From: Glutamicibacter sp. MNS18
GTDB taxonomy: Bacteria; Actinomycetota; Actinomycetes; Actinomycetales; Micrococcaceae
NCBI RefSeq assembly: GCF_026107515.2
Contig: NZ_JAPCHW010000005.1
Span: 310,001 to 374,000, forward strand
DNA: 64,000 nt
Reading direction: 5' to 3'
In this document: positions 8,428-16,701 of the stretch, piece after piece
How positions within the stretch are numbered: position 1 is the first letter of the stretch
Layout of the letters: the number at the start of each line of letters is the position of its first letter
The notes under the pieces: model-generated
Told to the model about the DNA's origin: nothing
The model's input: the letters and a program-made list of their open reading frames with translations, nothing else
The model's database searches: none
Made by a program: the position numbers and the translations under genes

Positions 8428-8706
8428 GCCTATTTCCGGTCGAATTCATTCCGGTAATTCATGAGCGATAAATAACCGGTTCTAAGTCGTTTTGATGAAC
8501 CCTTAAACCGTTCGCTGTATTGCGCCGCGAACCTGGCGGGAAATGGGCATCACGTGGCCTGCTTCACCTCCCCTGCCCCGGAATCGTGCAGTTTCCGTCA
8601 CAGCTGCCTGTGAGGTTCTGAACTATGCGGGGGGATTGGTATTAAGCGGATCAAGAGTCCTGTTAGGTTTGAAATAACCCCGGCACTTTCCTTAGGAGAA
8701 GCGACG

Positions 8707-9078
8707 ATGAGCACGATTCCACTTGGTGAAGATATCCTGTTGGCCCGCCACGGTGCCGACATTGTCAAACTTCGCCAGGATCGTCGCAACCGCCAGACCA
8801 TTGCCTTGCTGAAAAGCGGTGGCACCGATACCGCATCGAACCATATCGACACCCAGGTACTCAGCCCGGCGGCGTCCATGGGCCGAGGCGTGCAGGCCTA
8901 CCTGAATAACGAGGCATCCGTCAGCCGCACGGAAATACGTTCACTGGCAAAACTGTCCCTGGGTTTTAGCGCGGTCACCGGACTGGTCTTCGGCGGACTG
9001 CTGTTGATCGCCTACCGGGTCGGCGGAAGCGAACTGATCGAAAACCTCTCCGCAGCGTACAGCCAGTACCCGCTGTAG
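8707..9078 (+). CDS. Hypothetical protein with one C-terminal membrane helix
   Basis: A 123-residue protein of unknown function. Residues 1-80 are soluble and mixed in charge; residues about 82-104 (LGFSAVTGLVFGGLLLIAYRV) form one membrane helix, leaving a short acidic exterior tail. ATG 8707 has AGGAGA ten bases upstream. A textbook stem-loop terminator follows at 9112. It stands alone between two hairpins, so it is monocistronic. The N-terminal region contains DRRNRQTIALLKSGG, which I cannot link to a known fold. Tail-anchored topology is inferred from the single late helix. Confidence 0.6.
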   Translation: MSTIPLGEDILLARHGADIVKLRQDRRNRQTIALLKSGGTDTASNHIDTQVLSPAASMGRGVQAYLNNEASVSRTEIRSLAKLSLGFSAVTGLVFGGLLLIAYRVGGSELIENLSAAYSQYPL

Positions 9079-9111
9079 CCGTTGCGGTGCCATGCCGCAT
9101 CCCGATTGCCG

Positions 9112-9137
9112 ATGACAGGGCCGCTCCGCCCTGTCAT
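9112..9137 (+). terminator. Rho-independent terminator
   Basis: ATGACAGGGC (9112-9121) and GCCCTGTCAT (9128-9137) pair perfectly around a six-base loop, followed by TTCCTTTCC. It lies 34 bases after the stop of the 8707 gene. Confidence 0.8.
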
Positions 9138-9235
9138 TTCCTTTCCCGTCGTTACCCTCAGGGGTGAATCAGGTGCTCGTATTTGGCGGACATTGCGCAT
9201 AGGATGACGACCATCTGAAAAGATGGGAGATTCTC

Positions 9236-9424
9236 ATGAGGTTCGTCTTCGAGGTCAATTTCGAATCCGCTGCCATGCAGCTCAACCCCCGCGAGGAGCT
9301 GCAGCAGATCCTGCGCCATTGGGCCAAGAATCTTGAGCTCTACCCGATGGAGCCCGGAGCGCAGGAAGACATCTTTGATTCCGGGATGGAAGCGGTGGGG
9401 GAATGGGCGATCCTGGACGACTGA
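9236..9424 (+). CDS. Small acidic hypothetical protein
   Basis: A 62-residue acidic protein (ending EWAILDD) with no membrane segment or signal peptide. GGGAGA lies seven bases before ATG 9236. The amphipathic stretch LNPREELQQILRHWAKNLE suggests a helix. I do not recognise the family. It is monocistronic: a terminator precedes it and the next gene is convergent. Real coding status rests on the ribosome-binding site, composition and clean fit between neighbours. Confidence 0.55.
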   Translation: MRFVFEVNFESAAMQLNPREELQQILRHWAKNLELYPMEPGAQEDIFDSGMEAVGEWAILDD

Positions 9425-9448
9425 GCCTTCCGTGGGATCCTCCTGGGT

Positions 9449-9664
9449 CTAACGCCGGGTCGAAAGACGCCCAATCAGGTAGCCGATGACCAGGGTTGCC
9501 AGGATTACCGACCATAGTGGCGCGGCCGCGTGGAAAAAGAGGATCTGCACCCTGACCCGATAGAGGTTCTGCAGGATGAAAACCGCAGCGGCCACGGCCA
9601 GGGCGAGGGCGGTCCACTGCCGCAAATTCATTGTCCTGGTACCCGTGGGCTTGTCCTTGTCCAT
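9449..9664 (-). CDS. LapA-domain (DUF1049) small membrane protein
   Basis: A 71-residue protein with two hydrophobic helices (residues about 14-32 and 46-64) separated by NLYRVRVQILFFHAAAPLW and ending in GYLIGRLSTRR. The pattern helix, N-x4-V-x-I-x-FF, small-residue helix, G-x-L-x-G, basic tail is that of the LapA/DUF1049 family of small inner-membrane proteins, linked to envelope assembly in other bacteria. It starts 6 bases after the stop of the TetR gene on the same strand, so the two are probably co-transcribed. Its role in Gram-positive cells is not established. Confidence 0.75.
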   Translation of the reverse strand: MDKDKPTGTRTMNLRQWTALALAVAAAVFILQNLYRVRVQILFFHAAAPLWSVILATLVIGYLIGRLSTRR

Positions 9665-9669
9665 GCGTC

Positions 9670-10311
9670 CTATCCTGCCAGTAGGCCACGGATCATCGCA
9701 CGCAGCCCGAGGCTGAAGGCATCGTCCGAATTGCGCACACCCGTGGCCTGCTGGGCAGCCACCGCGCGGCTGAACCCCTGGGCCGCTGCCTCATGGCGTC
9801 CGGTGGCAAAAATATCCTGCGGGGCCGAGGTGTCGATGGCTGAACCGAAAATGAAGGATTCCAACGCCACGATGATCGGGACGATTTTTTCCTCGGGGAT
9901 CCCGTACTCTTCCAGAGCGCGGGCAACCTGCTCGTACATTGACAGGGTCTGCGGTGAGTCGCTGACCGGCAAGACGGCGATCACCGGGATCAGCGGGATA
10001 TGCCGCGCGAAAACATTCCGGTAACTGGTGGCCCAGGCTTCCAGGGCCTGGGCCAGCGGTAGTTTGCCGAAACATTCTCGGTCCACGTCATCCATGACCA
10101 GTTCCTGGATCCATTGCAGCAGATCGTGCTTCGAGGCCACATGGTTGTAGAGGGCGGAGGGGGAGACGCCCAGTGACGTGGCCAGGCGCTGCATGGTGAG
10201 TGAATCATAGCCGCCCTCCGTCACCAATGTCAGGGCATGGCTGGTGATCCGTTCGCGGTCCAAGACTGCGGTGCGTGGCCGTCCGGCGCGACGTGGCGTA
10301 CTGGTGTCCAT
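9670..10311 (-). CDS. TetR-family regulator of the putrescine oxidase gene (inferred target)
   Basis: A 213-residue repressor. The N-terminal HTH reads LGVSPSALYNHVASKHDLL (about residues 45-63), preceded by RERITSHALTLVTEGGY. The C-terminal ligand domain is of the TetR_C type found in Tet-like repressors. ATG 10311 is preferred because AGGGGAA precedes it; a GTG 30 bases upstream is possible. It is divergent from the putrescine oxidase gene, and a perfect 6-5-6 dyad lies in the 106-base spacer, so it most likely represses the oxidase module and itself, with an amine as inducer (inference). Confidence 0.88.
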   Translation of the reverse strand: MDTSTPRRAGRPRTAVLDRERITSHALTLVTEGGYDSLTMQRLATSLGVSPSALYNHVASKHDLLQWIQELVMDDVDRECFGKLPLAQALEAWATSYRNVFARHIPLIPVIAVLPVSDSPQTLSMYEQVARALEEYGIPEEKIVPIIVALESFIFGSAIDTSAPQDIFATGRHEAAAQGFSRAVAAQQATGVRNSDDAFSLGLRAMIRGLLAG

Positions 10312-10375
10312 GGAAAATTCCCCTGACGTGGCGTGCTTCACAAAACACTGATTCTATTCTATGCTGATGAACATA

Positions 10376-10392
10376 AATGAACGTCATTCATT
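10376..10392. promoter_or_regulatory. Candidate TetR operator
   Basis: AATGAA and TTCATT flank a five-base spacer in a perfect dyad between the divergent TetR and putrescine oxidase genes, 25 bases before the oxidase start. Confidence 0.6.
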
Positions 10393-10417
10393 AAAGTTGA
10401 TTGGGAGAGTTGAGACC

Positions 10418-11839
10418 ATGGAACAGCTTGAACGCGATGTCGTGATTGTGGGTGCAGGCCCATCCGGACTCACGGCAGCCTACGAATTACAGAAGGCCGG
10501 CAAATCGGTAGCCGTTCTCGAAGCCCGTGACCGGGTTGGGGGACGGACCTGGAGTGAAACCATGGACGGGGCGACGATTGAAATCGGCGGCCAATGGATC
10601 AGTCCCGACCAGACCGCCCTCTACTCGTTGATCGGGGAACTGGGGCTCGAGACATTCCCGCGCTACCGCCAGGGCAAGAGCATCTACCGCACGGAAGAGG
10701 GGGAAGTGATCAGCTACACCGGGGAGGATTTTCCGGTGGATGCTGAAACCGTTGCGCAGATGAACCGGCTGACGGCATTGATCAACGAGCTGGCCGGCCA
10801 GCTCGACCCGGATCACCCATGGGCGCATCCCCGGGCCGAAGAGCTGGACCGGATCTCCTTCGAGCAGTTCCTGGCCGCGAACTGTCCCGATGAAGTGGCC
10901 CGGCAGAATATCGGGATGTTCATCGCCGGCGGGATGCTGACCAAACCTGCCCACACCTTCTCGGCCCTGCAGGCCCTGCTGATGGCAGCTTCGGCGGGTT
11001 CGTTCGATAACCTGATCGATGAGGACTTCATCCTGGACCGCCGCATTGTGGGCACCATGCAGGGGGTTTCCAAGGCCCTGGCGGCTCGGCTGGGTGAACA
11101 GGTGCTGTTCCTGGACAACCCGGTGCTGCGTCTTGAATGGTCCTCCGAGGGCGTGGTGGCCCACGGCCGGGAGGTCAGCGTCCGGGCGAGCAAGGTAATC
11201 CTGGCGGTTCCACCCAACCTGTATTCCCGTATCAGCTATGATCCGCCACTGCCACGCAAACAGCACATCACCCACCAGCACCAGTCGATGGGCCTGGTCA
11301 TCAAGGTCCATGCCGTCTACGACACCCCGTTCTGGCGTGAAGCGGGGCTGTCGGGAACCTGTTTCGGGCCCGCGGCCCTCGTGCAGGAAATCTACGACAA
11401 CACCTACCACCGGGAAACCACCGGCACCCTGGTCGGCTTCATCTCGGATGTGAAAGCCGACGAGGTCTTCGCCATGGACGAGCAGTCCCGCCGCGCCGCC
11501 ATCCTCCAGGACATGGCCGGCTACCTTGGTCCGCAGGCGCTGGACCCGAAGGTCTTCTACCTCTCGGACTTCGGTTCCGAGGAATGGACCCGCGGGGCCT
11601 ATGCCACCAGCTACGACCTGGGAGGGCTCTACCGTTTCGGTCCGGCCCAGAACGAGAACGTGGGGCCAATCTACTTCTCCTCCTCGGACCTGGCCGGTGC
11701 CGGCTACCAGCACGTGGATGGCGCAGTGCGCATGGGGCGTCGAACAGCGGCGCGCATAGTTGCCGAACTGGATGGGACCGAAGCCGACCCGGTCTACGAT
11801 GGCACCGAATCCTTTGTCACCGGCGGCGTCCACGCATGA
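10418..11839 (+). CDS. puo: Putrescine oxidase (flavin monoamine oxidase family)
   Basis: A 473-residue FAD enzyme that oxidises putrescine to 4-aminobutanal with release of ammonia and hydrogen peroxide. The FAD fold is GAGPSG at residues 12-17, followed by RVGGRTW at 39-45. Long stretches such as IGGQWISPDQTAL, NIGMFIAGGMLTKPAHTFSA and GYQHVDGAVRMG match what I recall of Kocuria/Rhodococcus putrescine oxidases, which makes the specific name more likely than a general amine oxidase. ATG 10418 has GGGAGAG ten bases upstream. Its TGA overlaps the ATG of the stress-protein gene. The APC permease two genes on may import the substrate. Confidence 0.85.
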   Translation: MEQLERDVVIVGAGPSGLTAAYELQKAGKSVAVLEARDRVGGRTWSETMDGATIEIGGQWISPDQTALYSLIGELGLETFPRYRQGKSIYRTEEGEVISYTGEDFPVDAETVAQMNRLTALINELAGQLDPDHPWAHPRAEELDRISFEQFLAANCPDEVARQNIGMFIAGGMLTKPAHTFSALQALLMAASAGSFDNLIDEDFILDRRIVGTMQGVSKALAARLGEQVLFLDNPVLRLEWSSEGVVAHGREVSVRASKVILAVPPNLYSRISYDPPLPRKQHITHQHQSMGLVIKVHAVYDTPFWREAGLSGTCFGPAALVQEIYDNTYHRETTGTLVGFISDVKADEVFAMDEQSRRAAILQDMAGYLGPQALDPKVFYLSDFGSEEWTRGAYATSYDLGGLYRFGPAQNENVGPIYFSSSDLAGAGYQHVDGAVRMGRRTAARIVAELDGTEADPVYDGTESFVTGGVHA

Positions 11840-12690
11840 AACTGCTGATCGGCTACACCGCTGACGAACGCGGTGCCGAGGCCATTGAACTGGCATCGGC
11901 GCTGCTGCGCACCAGCGCGGATGCCGAACTCGAACTGGCTATCATCCTTCCGGAGCAGACCCCCTTCCAGGCCGTGTATCCCGGGGGTGATCACGGTTTC
12001 TCCACCGTGCTCTCGGCACAGGTGGACCGCTGGGCCGAGCAGGCACTGGAGCTGGTTCCCCCGGCGATCACCGCGCGGGTGGTAGCCCGTGCCGTTCCCT
12101 CGGTTGCGCAGGGTCTGCTCGAACTGGCAGCCGAGCGCGACGCGCAGGGGGTCGTGCTCGGGGGACGCACCCGCCACAAGGCCGGCTTCTTTGCCCCCGG
12201 TGCGGTGGCCTCCAGCCTGTTGCATGCCTCCCCGCTGCCGGTGGCCATGTCCACCCCGGCCGGAGTGGCCTCCCTGCGGCGGGCCTCAGTGCGGATCGAA
12301 CGCTTGACAGCGTTCGTCGGGGACAAGCCAGGCGCCGCAGAGGTGATCGGGCATGCGGTGCGCAGCGCAGCCCGGTTGCAGGTGCCCCTGCGGGTGGCCA
12401 CGCTGGTGACCGACCAGCCCGATGGTTCGGCCGACACCGAGCAGGTCAACCGTTCCCGGGGGCTCCTCGAGGAACTTGTTGCCGGACTGGATGAGCGGGT
12501 GAAACCGCAGGTCGTGACCGGCGGCAGTATTGATGAGGCGATCGAGTCCATCGGCTGGCTGGATGGGGAGTTGGCGGTCTTCGGATCCTCCAGGCTCGCC
12601 CCGCCGCGCCGGCTTTTCCTGGGACCCAAGGCGCAGCGGATGCTCCGCCGTCTGCCCGTCCCCTTGGCCGTGGTTCCCCACCAGGCCTAA
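11836..12690 (+). CDS. Tandem universal stress protein (UspA family)
   Basis: A 284-residue cytoplasmic protein with two UspA-like domains: residues about 1-140 with the closing VLGGRTRHKAGFFAPGAVA nucleotide-loop region, and about 150-284 with FGSSRLAPPRRLFLGPKAQR. The G-x2-G-x9-G-S/T ATP motif is degenerate in the first domain (GGRTRHKAGFFAPGAVAS) and present in altered form in the second. It overlaps the oxidase by ATGA and precedes the APC permease by 56 bases. In amine-utilisation operons of actinobacteria a Usp often accompanies the transporter; a regulatory role on the permease is inference. Confidence 0.83.
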   Translation: MKLLIGYTADERGAEAIELASALLRTSADAELELAIILPEQTPFQAVYPGGDHGFSTVLSAQVDRWAEQALELVPPAITARVVARAVPSVAQGLLELAAERDAQGVVLGGRTRHKAGFFAPGAVASSLLHASPLPVAMSTPAGVASLRRASVRIERLTAFVGDKPGAAEVIGHAVRSAARLQVPLRVATLVTDQPDGSADTEQVNRSRGLLEELVAGLDERVKPQVVTGGSIDEAIESIGWLDGELAVFGSSRLAPPRRLFLGPKAQRMLRRLPVPLAVVPHQA

Positions 12691-12746
12691 TCCGTACGGC
12701 GTTCAGTCCGTCGCGGAATCAGATACCCAAGCAGAAGGAACCGAAC

Positions 12747-14258
12747 ATGTCACAAGACGTGGTACGGGCCGTGGAGCCTGCCTCCGAAAGCGGCCTGCAT
12801 GAGAAAGGGCTGGGCAAGGGCACCGTCGGCGTGCTGGGTACGGTGGTGATCGGGATTTCCTGTATCGCCCCGGCCTATACCCTGACCGCTGCACTGGGGC
12901 CGACCGTGGCCGAAGTCGGCACCAGCCTTCCGGCGATCTTCCTGGCGGGGTTCCTGCCGATGCTCTTGGTGGCACTGGGATACCGGGAGCTGAACCGGGC
13001 CATGCCGGATTCGGGCACCAGCTTCACCTGGGCAACCCGGGCTTTCGGGCCGTATATCGGCTGGATGGGAGGCTGGGGATTGATCGCCGCCACGGTGATC
13101 GTGCTCTCGAACCTGGCGGCGGTGGCCGTGGACTTCTTCTACCTGCTGATCAGCCAATTGACCGGGGCAGCATGGATCGCCGAGCTGACCCGCAACCTCT
13201 GGGTGAACATTCCCACCACCTTGGTCTTCGTGGCTGCCGCAACCTGGGTCTCCTATCGCGGATTGAACGCCACGAAGTCCTTCCAGTACCTGCTGGTCGG
13301 GTTCCAGGTGGCGGTCCTGCTGCTGTTCGCCGTGCTGTGCTTCACCAACCCCGAACCCTTTGACCGCACTCCCATCACCCTGGAAATGTTCAACCCGGCG
13401 GCGGTGGAGTCCTTTACCGCCTTCGCCGCAGGGATCTCGCTGTCGATCTTCATTTTCTGGGGCTGGGATGTCACCCTGACCATGAACGAGGAGACCACGG
13501 ACCCGGCCAAGGTGCCCGGTCGCGCCGCGGCGCTGACGATCCTGATCATCATCGGTTTGTACATGGCCATCTCACTGGGAGTGATCTACTATGCCGGGAT
13601 CGGTAGCGAAGGGCTGGGCGCAGGTAATCCGGAAAACCAGGAATCGATCTTCGCGGTGCTTTCCGGCCCGGTGATGGGGCCGCTGGCTATCCTGATGAGT
13701 TTGGCGATCCTCTCCTCCTCGGCGGCCTCGCTGCAGTCAACCATGGTCTCCCCGGCGCGCACCATCCTGGCCATGGGCTACTACCGGGCGCTGCCCGAAT
13801 CGTATTCCAGGATCTCTCCGCGCTTCATGTCCCCTTCGGTGGCCACCATTACCGCGGCTGCTGCGGCTTCGGGATTCTATGTGGTGACCAGGTTGCTCAG
13901 TGAGAACGCACTGTGGGACACCATCACCGCACTGGGCATGATGATCTGTTTCTACTACGGATTGACCGCGCTGGCATGTGTCTGGTACTTCCGCACCGAG
14001 CTGTTCGACTCCCTTCACAACGTCATCTTCAGGTTCCTGGCACCACTGGTCGGCGGGGTGGTCCTGCTGGTGATGTTTGTACGAACCTGCATAGACTCCA
14101 TGAACCCGGACTACGGTTCGGGCTCCTCGATCGGGTCCGTGGGAATGGTCTTTGTCCTGGGCATCGGAGTCCTGCTGCTGGGTGTGGGAATCATGCTCTA
14201 CATGCGCATCCGCCACCCGGCGTTCTTCCGCGGGCAGACCATTAAGACCCGCCGCTGA
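12747..14258 (+). CDS. APC-superfamily amino acid/polyamine permease
   Basis: A 503-residue permease with about twelve membrane helices. The first helices read GVLGTVVIGISCIAPAYTLT, the unwound-helix substrate site of APC carriers, then the conserved YRELNRAMPDSGTSFTWATRAFGP loop near residues 75-98. AAGGA precedes ATG 12747. It follows putrescine oxidase and the Usp gene in the same direction, so it probably imports putrescine or a related amine; the family also includes amino acid carriers, so the substrate is inferred from context. Regulation by the TetR protein at 9670 is likely if the three genes share a transcript. Confidence 0.88.
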   Translation: MSQDVVRAVEPASESGLHEKGLGKGTVGVLGTVVIGISCIAPAYTLTAALGPTVAEVGTSLPAIFLAGFLPMLLVALGYRELNRAMPDSGTSFTWATRAFGPYIGWMGGWGLIAATVIVLSNLAAVAVDFFYLLISQLTGAAWIAELTRNLWVNIPTTLVFVAAATWVSYRGLNATKSFQYLLVGFQVAVLLLFAVLCFTNPEPFDRTPITLEMFNPAAVESFTAFAAGISLSIFIFWGWDVTLTMNEETTDPAKVPGRAAALTILIIIGLYMAISLGVIYYAGIGSEGLGAGNPENQESIFAVLSGPVMGPLAILMSLAILSSSAASLQSTMVSPARTILAMGYYRALPESYSRISPRFMSPSVATITAAAAASGFYVVTRLLSENALWDTITALGMMICFYYGLTALACVWYFRTELFDSLHNVIFRFLAPLVGGVVLLVMFVRTCIDSMNPDYGSGSSIGSVGMVFVLGIGVLLLGVGIMLYMRIRHPAFFRGQTIKTRR

Positions 14259-14337
14259 CCGGGGAGCCGGTGCGATGAGCCCGCAATCATCGCTTCACCG
14301 GCTCCCGATCAACCGCCAACGGTGGTTCAATTACCCT

Positions 14338-14742
14338 ATGGGTACCTCAGTTCTCTTCATTTGCTCCCGCAATGCCGGCAAGTCCCAGATGGCCGCCTCC
14401 CTGATGGAGCATTTCTCCGCTGGCAGGATCACCGGATACTCCGCCGGCACCAAACCGGGTGAAGCGGTGAATCCCGAGTCGTTGGAAGTCATTGCGGAAA
14501 CGGGGGCGGATATGTCCGAAGCGTTTCCGAAGCCCATCGACCCGGACATTGTCGCGCAGGTGGATCGGGTGGTGATCCTGGGCAGCGAGGCGCACCCGGT
14601 CTTTGACGCCTCGGTACGCACCGAGCGCTGGCTATTGAGCGAACCGAGCGATGAGGGCTATACCGGTATCGAACGGATGCGCCGGATCCGTGATGAAATC
14701 GCCGAACGTGTGCGCTCGCTGAGCTTCGAACTGGAGAAATAG
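14338..14742 (+). CDS. arsC: Arsenate reductase/LMW phosphatase-like protein (ArsC, actinobacterial type)
   Basis: A 134-residue protein of the low-molecular-weight tyrosine phosphatase fold. The active loop is C9-S-R-N-A-G-K15-S: the nucleophilic Cys is present, but the position of the usual catalytic Arg in C-x5-R is Lys. From memory, mycothiol-dependent arsenate reductases (ArsC1 of Corynebacterium) carry the same NxGKSQM loop, so this is probably an arsenate-mycothiol transferase rather than a defective phosphatase. The general-acid DPD motif lies near residue 75. No ribosome-binding site precedes ATG 14338. The next gene starts within a few bases and uses the GGAGAA inside this gene's end. 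Confidence 0.78.
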   Translation: MGTSVLFICSRNAGKSQMAASLMEHFSAGRITGYSAGTKPGEAVNPESLEVIAETGADMSEAFPKPIDPDIVAQVDRVVILGSEAHPVFDASVRTERWLLSEPSDEGYTGIERMRRIRDEIAERVRSLSFELEK

Positions 14743-14744
14743 AC

Positions 14745-15974
14745 ATCGCGCCCCATAGCCGGACAACAAAAGTATCCCGGCGGGGATCGTGGTGGTTCCC
14801 CGGGATTTGCCTGGTACTGAGCGGATGGTGTGCCAACCAGTACGTCTCGCTCATCGGGTGGTACCAGCAGAATCGTGAGTTGAGCGAATTCACCGCCTTC
14901 CTAGTCCTGGCCAGTTATGTGATCGGTTTGTTGCCGATGCTCGTATTCGGCGGATCGTGGGCGGACAAGGCCGGCCGCAAGCCGTTCACGTTGCTGGCAT
15001 TGGCCGCCGCCATTCTCGGTTCGGGGATGCTGATGCTGGGGGCGGAAACCCACCTGTGGCTGTATGCCGGAAGGGTTTTCACCGGTATCGGGATGGGTCT
15101 GGCCATGGTGGCTGCCACCAGCTGGATCAAGGAACTGAGTCTGGGGCCCGGAGGCGCGGTACGGGCTGGGGTGTGCACATCCCTGGGGTTCGCTGTTGGG
15201 CCGGTGATCTCCGGAGTGCTGGTGGGTGCCACCAACAGTCCCGAACTGGCTTATCTTTCCCATATCCTGGCCTCGCTGGCTTGGCTTGTCCTGGTGCTCT
15301 TCCAACCGGATGCACCCCGTCGTGCCCACATGACACGGCAGGACGGGGCAACCAGCGCGGAAAACATGAGGATCTTCCGTCGCGTGGTCCTGCCCATGGC
15401 ACCCTGGGTATTCGGGCTGGCCACCAGCGGATTCGCCGTGGTCACCGCGCTGACCGGAGGAGGTGAGGGGGCCAGTCTGCTCTTCTCCACGGTAACCGTG
15501 GCCCTAACCATGGGAATGGGCGCGCTGGTCCAGCCTTTGGCTCGCCGCTGGGACCGACCACGCAGCGCCAGGCTACTGGTGATCGGCCTGGGCACAGCCA
15601 TCAGCGCTTATCTCGTAATGGTTCCAGTGGCCCTGACCGGGTCCACCACATTGGGATTGCTGGCCTCCGTCTTGGCAGGCTGCGCCAATGGCATCCTGCT
15701 ACTGGGGGGATTAGGCCAGGTGCTGGCCTTGGCCGGGCCGGCCGAGGTCGGAAAGCTCACCGGCCGCTACTATTCAGTGTGCTATATCGGGTTCTTGACC
15801 CCGACAATGTTGTCCCTGTGGCGTTACCAGGCAGACCCCGTCTACTTCATTGTGCTGCTGATCCTGCTGTGCTCGATCAGCCTGGTCTGTGTGCTGAGGA
15901 ATCGGCGCTTGTTGCTTAACCCCCAGGTTCACCACCCGGACACTGGTGGAGTTCACAATACATCAGTAGGCTAG
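14745..15974 (+). CDS. MFS transporter with a non-canonical (ATC) start
   Basis: A roughly 409-residue, twelve-helix MFS carrier, paralogous to the one at 27073. The first helix and loop (SGWCANQYVSLIGWYQQ, then FGGSWADKAGRKPF) align with the paralogue, but the frame back to the stop at 14694 has no ATG, GTG or TTG before TTG 14880, which would remove all of helix 1. ATC at 14745 lies eight bases after GGAGAA, inside the arsC end, and gives a length within one residue of the paralogue (410). I therefore place the start there; a lost start or a base error are alternatives. Substrate unknown; co-transcribed with arsC. Confidence 0.7.
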   Translation: MAPHSRTTKVSRRGSWWFPGICLVLSGWCANQYVSLIGWYQQNRELSEFTAFLVLASYVIGLLPMLVFGGSWADKAGRKPFTLLALAAAILGSGMLMLGAETHLWLYAGRVFTGIGMGLAMVAATSWIKELSLGPGGAVRAGVCTSLGFAVGPVISGVLVGATNSPELAYLSHILASLAWLVLVLFQPDAPRRAHMTRQDGATSAENMRIFRRVVLPMAPWVFGLATSGFAVVTALTGGGEGASLLFSTVTVALTMGMGALVQPLARRWDRPRSARLLVIGLGTAISAYLVMVPVALTGSTTLGLLASVLAGCANGILLLGGLGQVLALAGPAEVGKLTGRYYSVCYIGFLTPTMLSLWRYQADPVYFIVLLILLCSISLVCVLRNRRLLLNPQVHHPDTGGVHNTSVG

Positions 15975-16068
15975 TGTTCTTGAGCTTGGCTGTCGACTGC
16001 GAAGGTCGAGCTGTGCGGCCCGCCACCAGGGGCGGGCCGCACTGATGCCCAGGCATAGGAGATAGTAG

Positions 16069-16686
16069 ATGCCCAAAATCATCGACCACGACCAGCGACG
16101 GCTGGAAATCGTACTGGCAACGAAGAAACTTATCGTCGCTGGCGGGTTCCAGGCCGCCACGATGCGCGAAATCGCCACCGCTGCCGGGTACGCAAACGGT
16201 GCGCTCAAACGGTACTTTGATGGCAAGGACGAGATCCTCATGGCCACCAGCAAGTATGTGGCGAACCAGCTGGTTACACGGCTTGAAAACGCCGTGGAAG
16301 GACGGCATGGGCTGGACGCGGTGAGCTTGATCTTTGAACAAACCATGCCGGACCGACCCGAGAACGTCGATATCGCCCGGGTTCTCATTACCTTCTGGGA
16401 GCGTTCCATCGGACATCCGGAATTGAGCCATTCATTCCGCCAGGACTTGTTGCCATGGAGGCAGCTGACGGAGAAATCCTTGGAACAGGCGGTCGTAAAC
16501 GGCGAAGTGGACAGTTCCCTCAGTCCCCGGGTGACGGCCGACGAATTGCTGACCCAGATGGTCGGGGCGCATGTCATGGTCCAGTTGAATCCTGCCGAAC
16601 CCAATGTTCTGAGACAGGTCGAGCATATCCGTCGCCGGATTGCCGGCCTACGGGTGAACCTACCGGTCGACGCGCGCTTCAACTGA
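16069..16686 (+). CDS. TetR-family transcriptional regulator
   Basis: A 205-residue regulator with an N-terminal HTH (MREIATAAGYANGALKRYFDGKDEIL, about residues 31-56) and a C-terminal domain of the BetI-like TetR_C type (ITFWERSIGHPELS). AGGAGATAGTAG precedes ATG 16069. It follows the MFS gene by 94 bases in the same direction, and so may regulate it, with a different promoter. It faces the pxpA gene tail to tail. No operator dyad was clear in the spacer. Confidence 0.87.
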   Translation: MPKIIDHDQRRLEIVLATKKLIVAGGFQAATMREIATAAGYANGALKRYFDGKDEILMATSKYVANQLVTRLENAVEGRHGLDAVSLIFEQTMPDRPENVDIARVLITFWERSIGHPELSHSFRQDLLPWRQLTEKSLEQAVVNGEVDSSLSPRVTADELLTQMVGAHVMVQLNPAEPNVLRQVEHIRRRIAGLRVNLPVDARFN

Positions 16687-16701
16687 CACCGGCAGTGAAA
16701 G

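Noticed and set aside
8663-8681. TTAGGTTTGAAATAACCCC as a possible DtxR box before the 8707 gene
   Set aside because: The left half is perfect but the right half is displaced by two bases, so it does not fit the DtxR spacing.
10361-10417. Earlier ATG for putrescine oxidase at 10361
   Set aside because: It would place the operator dyad in the coding region and has no ribosome-binding site; ATG 10418 has both family start and GGGAGAG.
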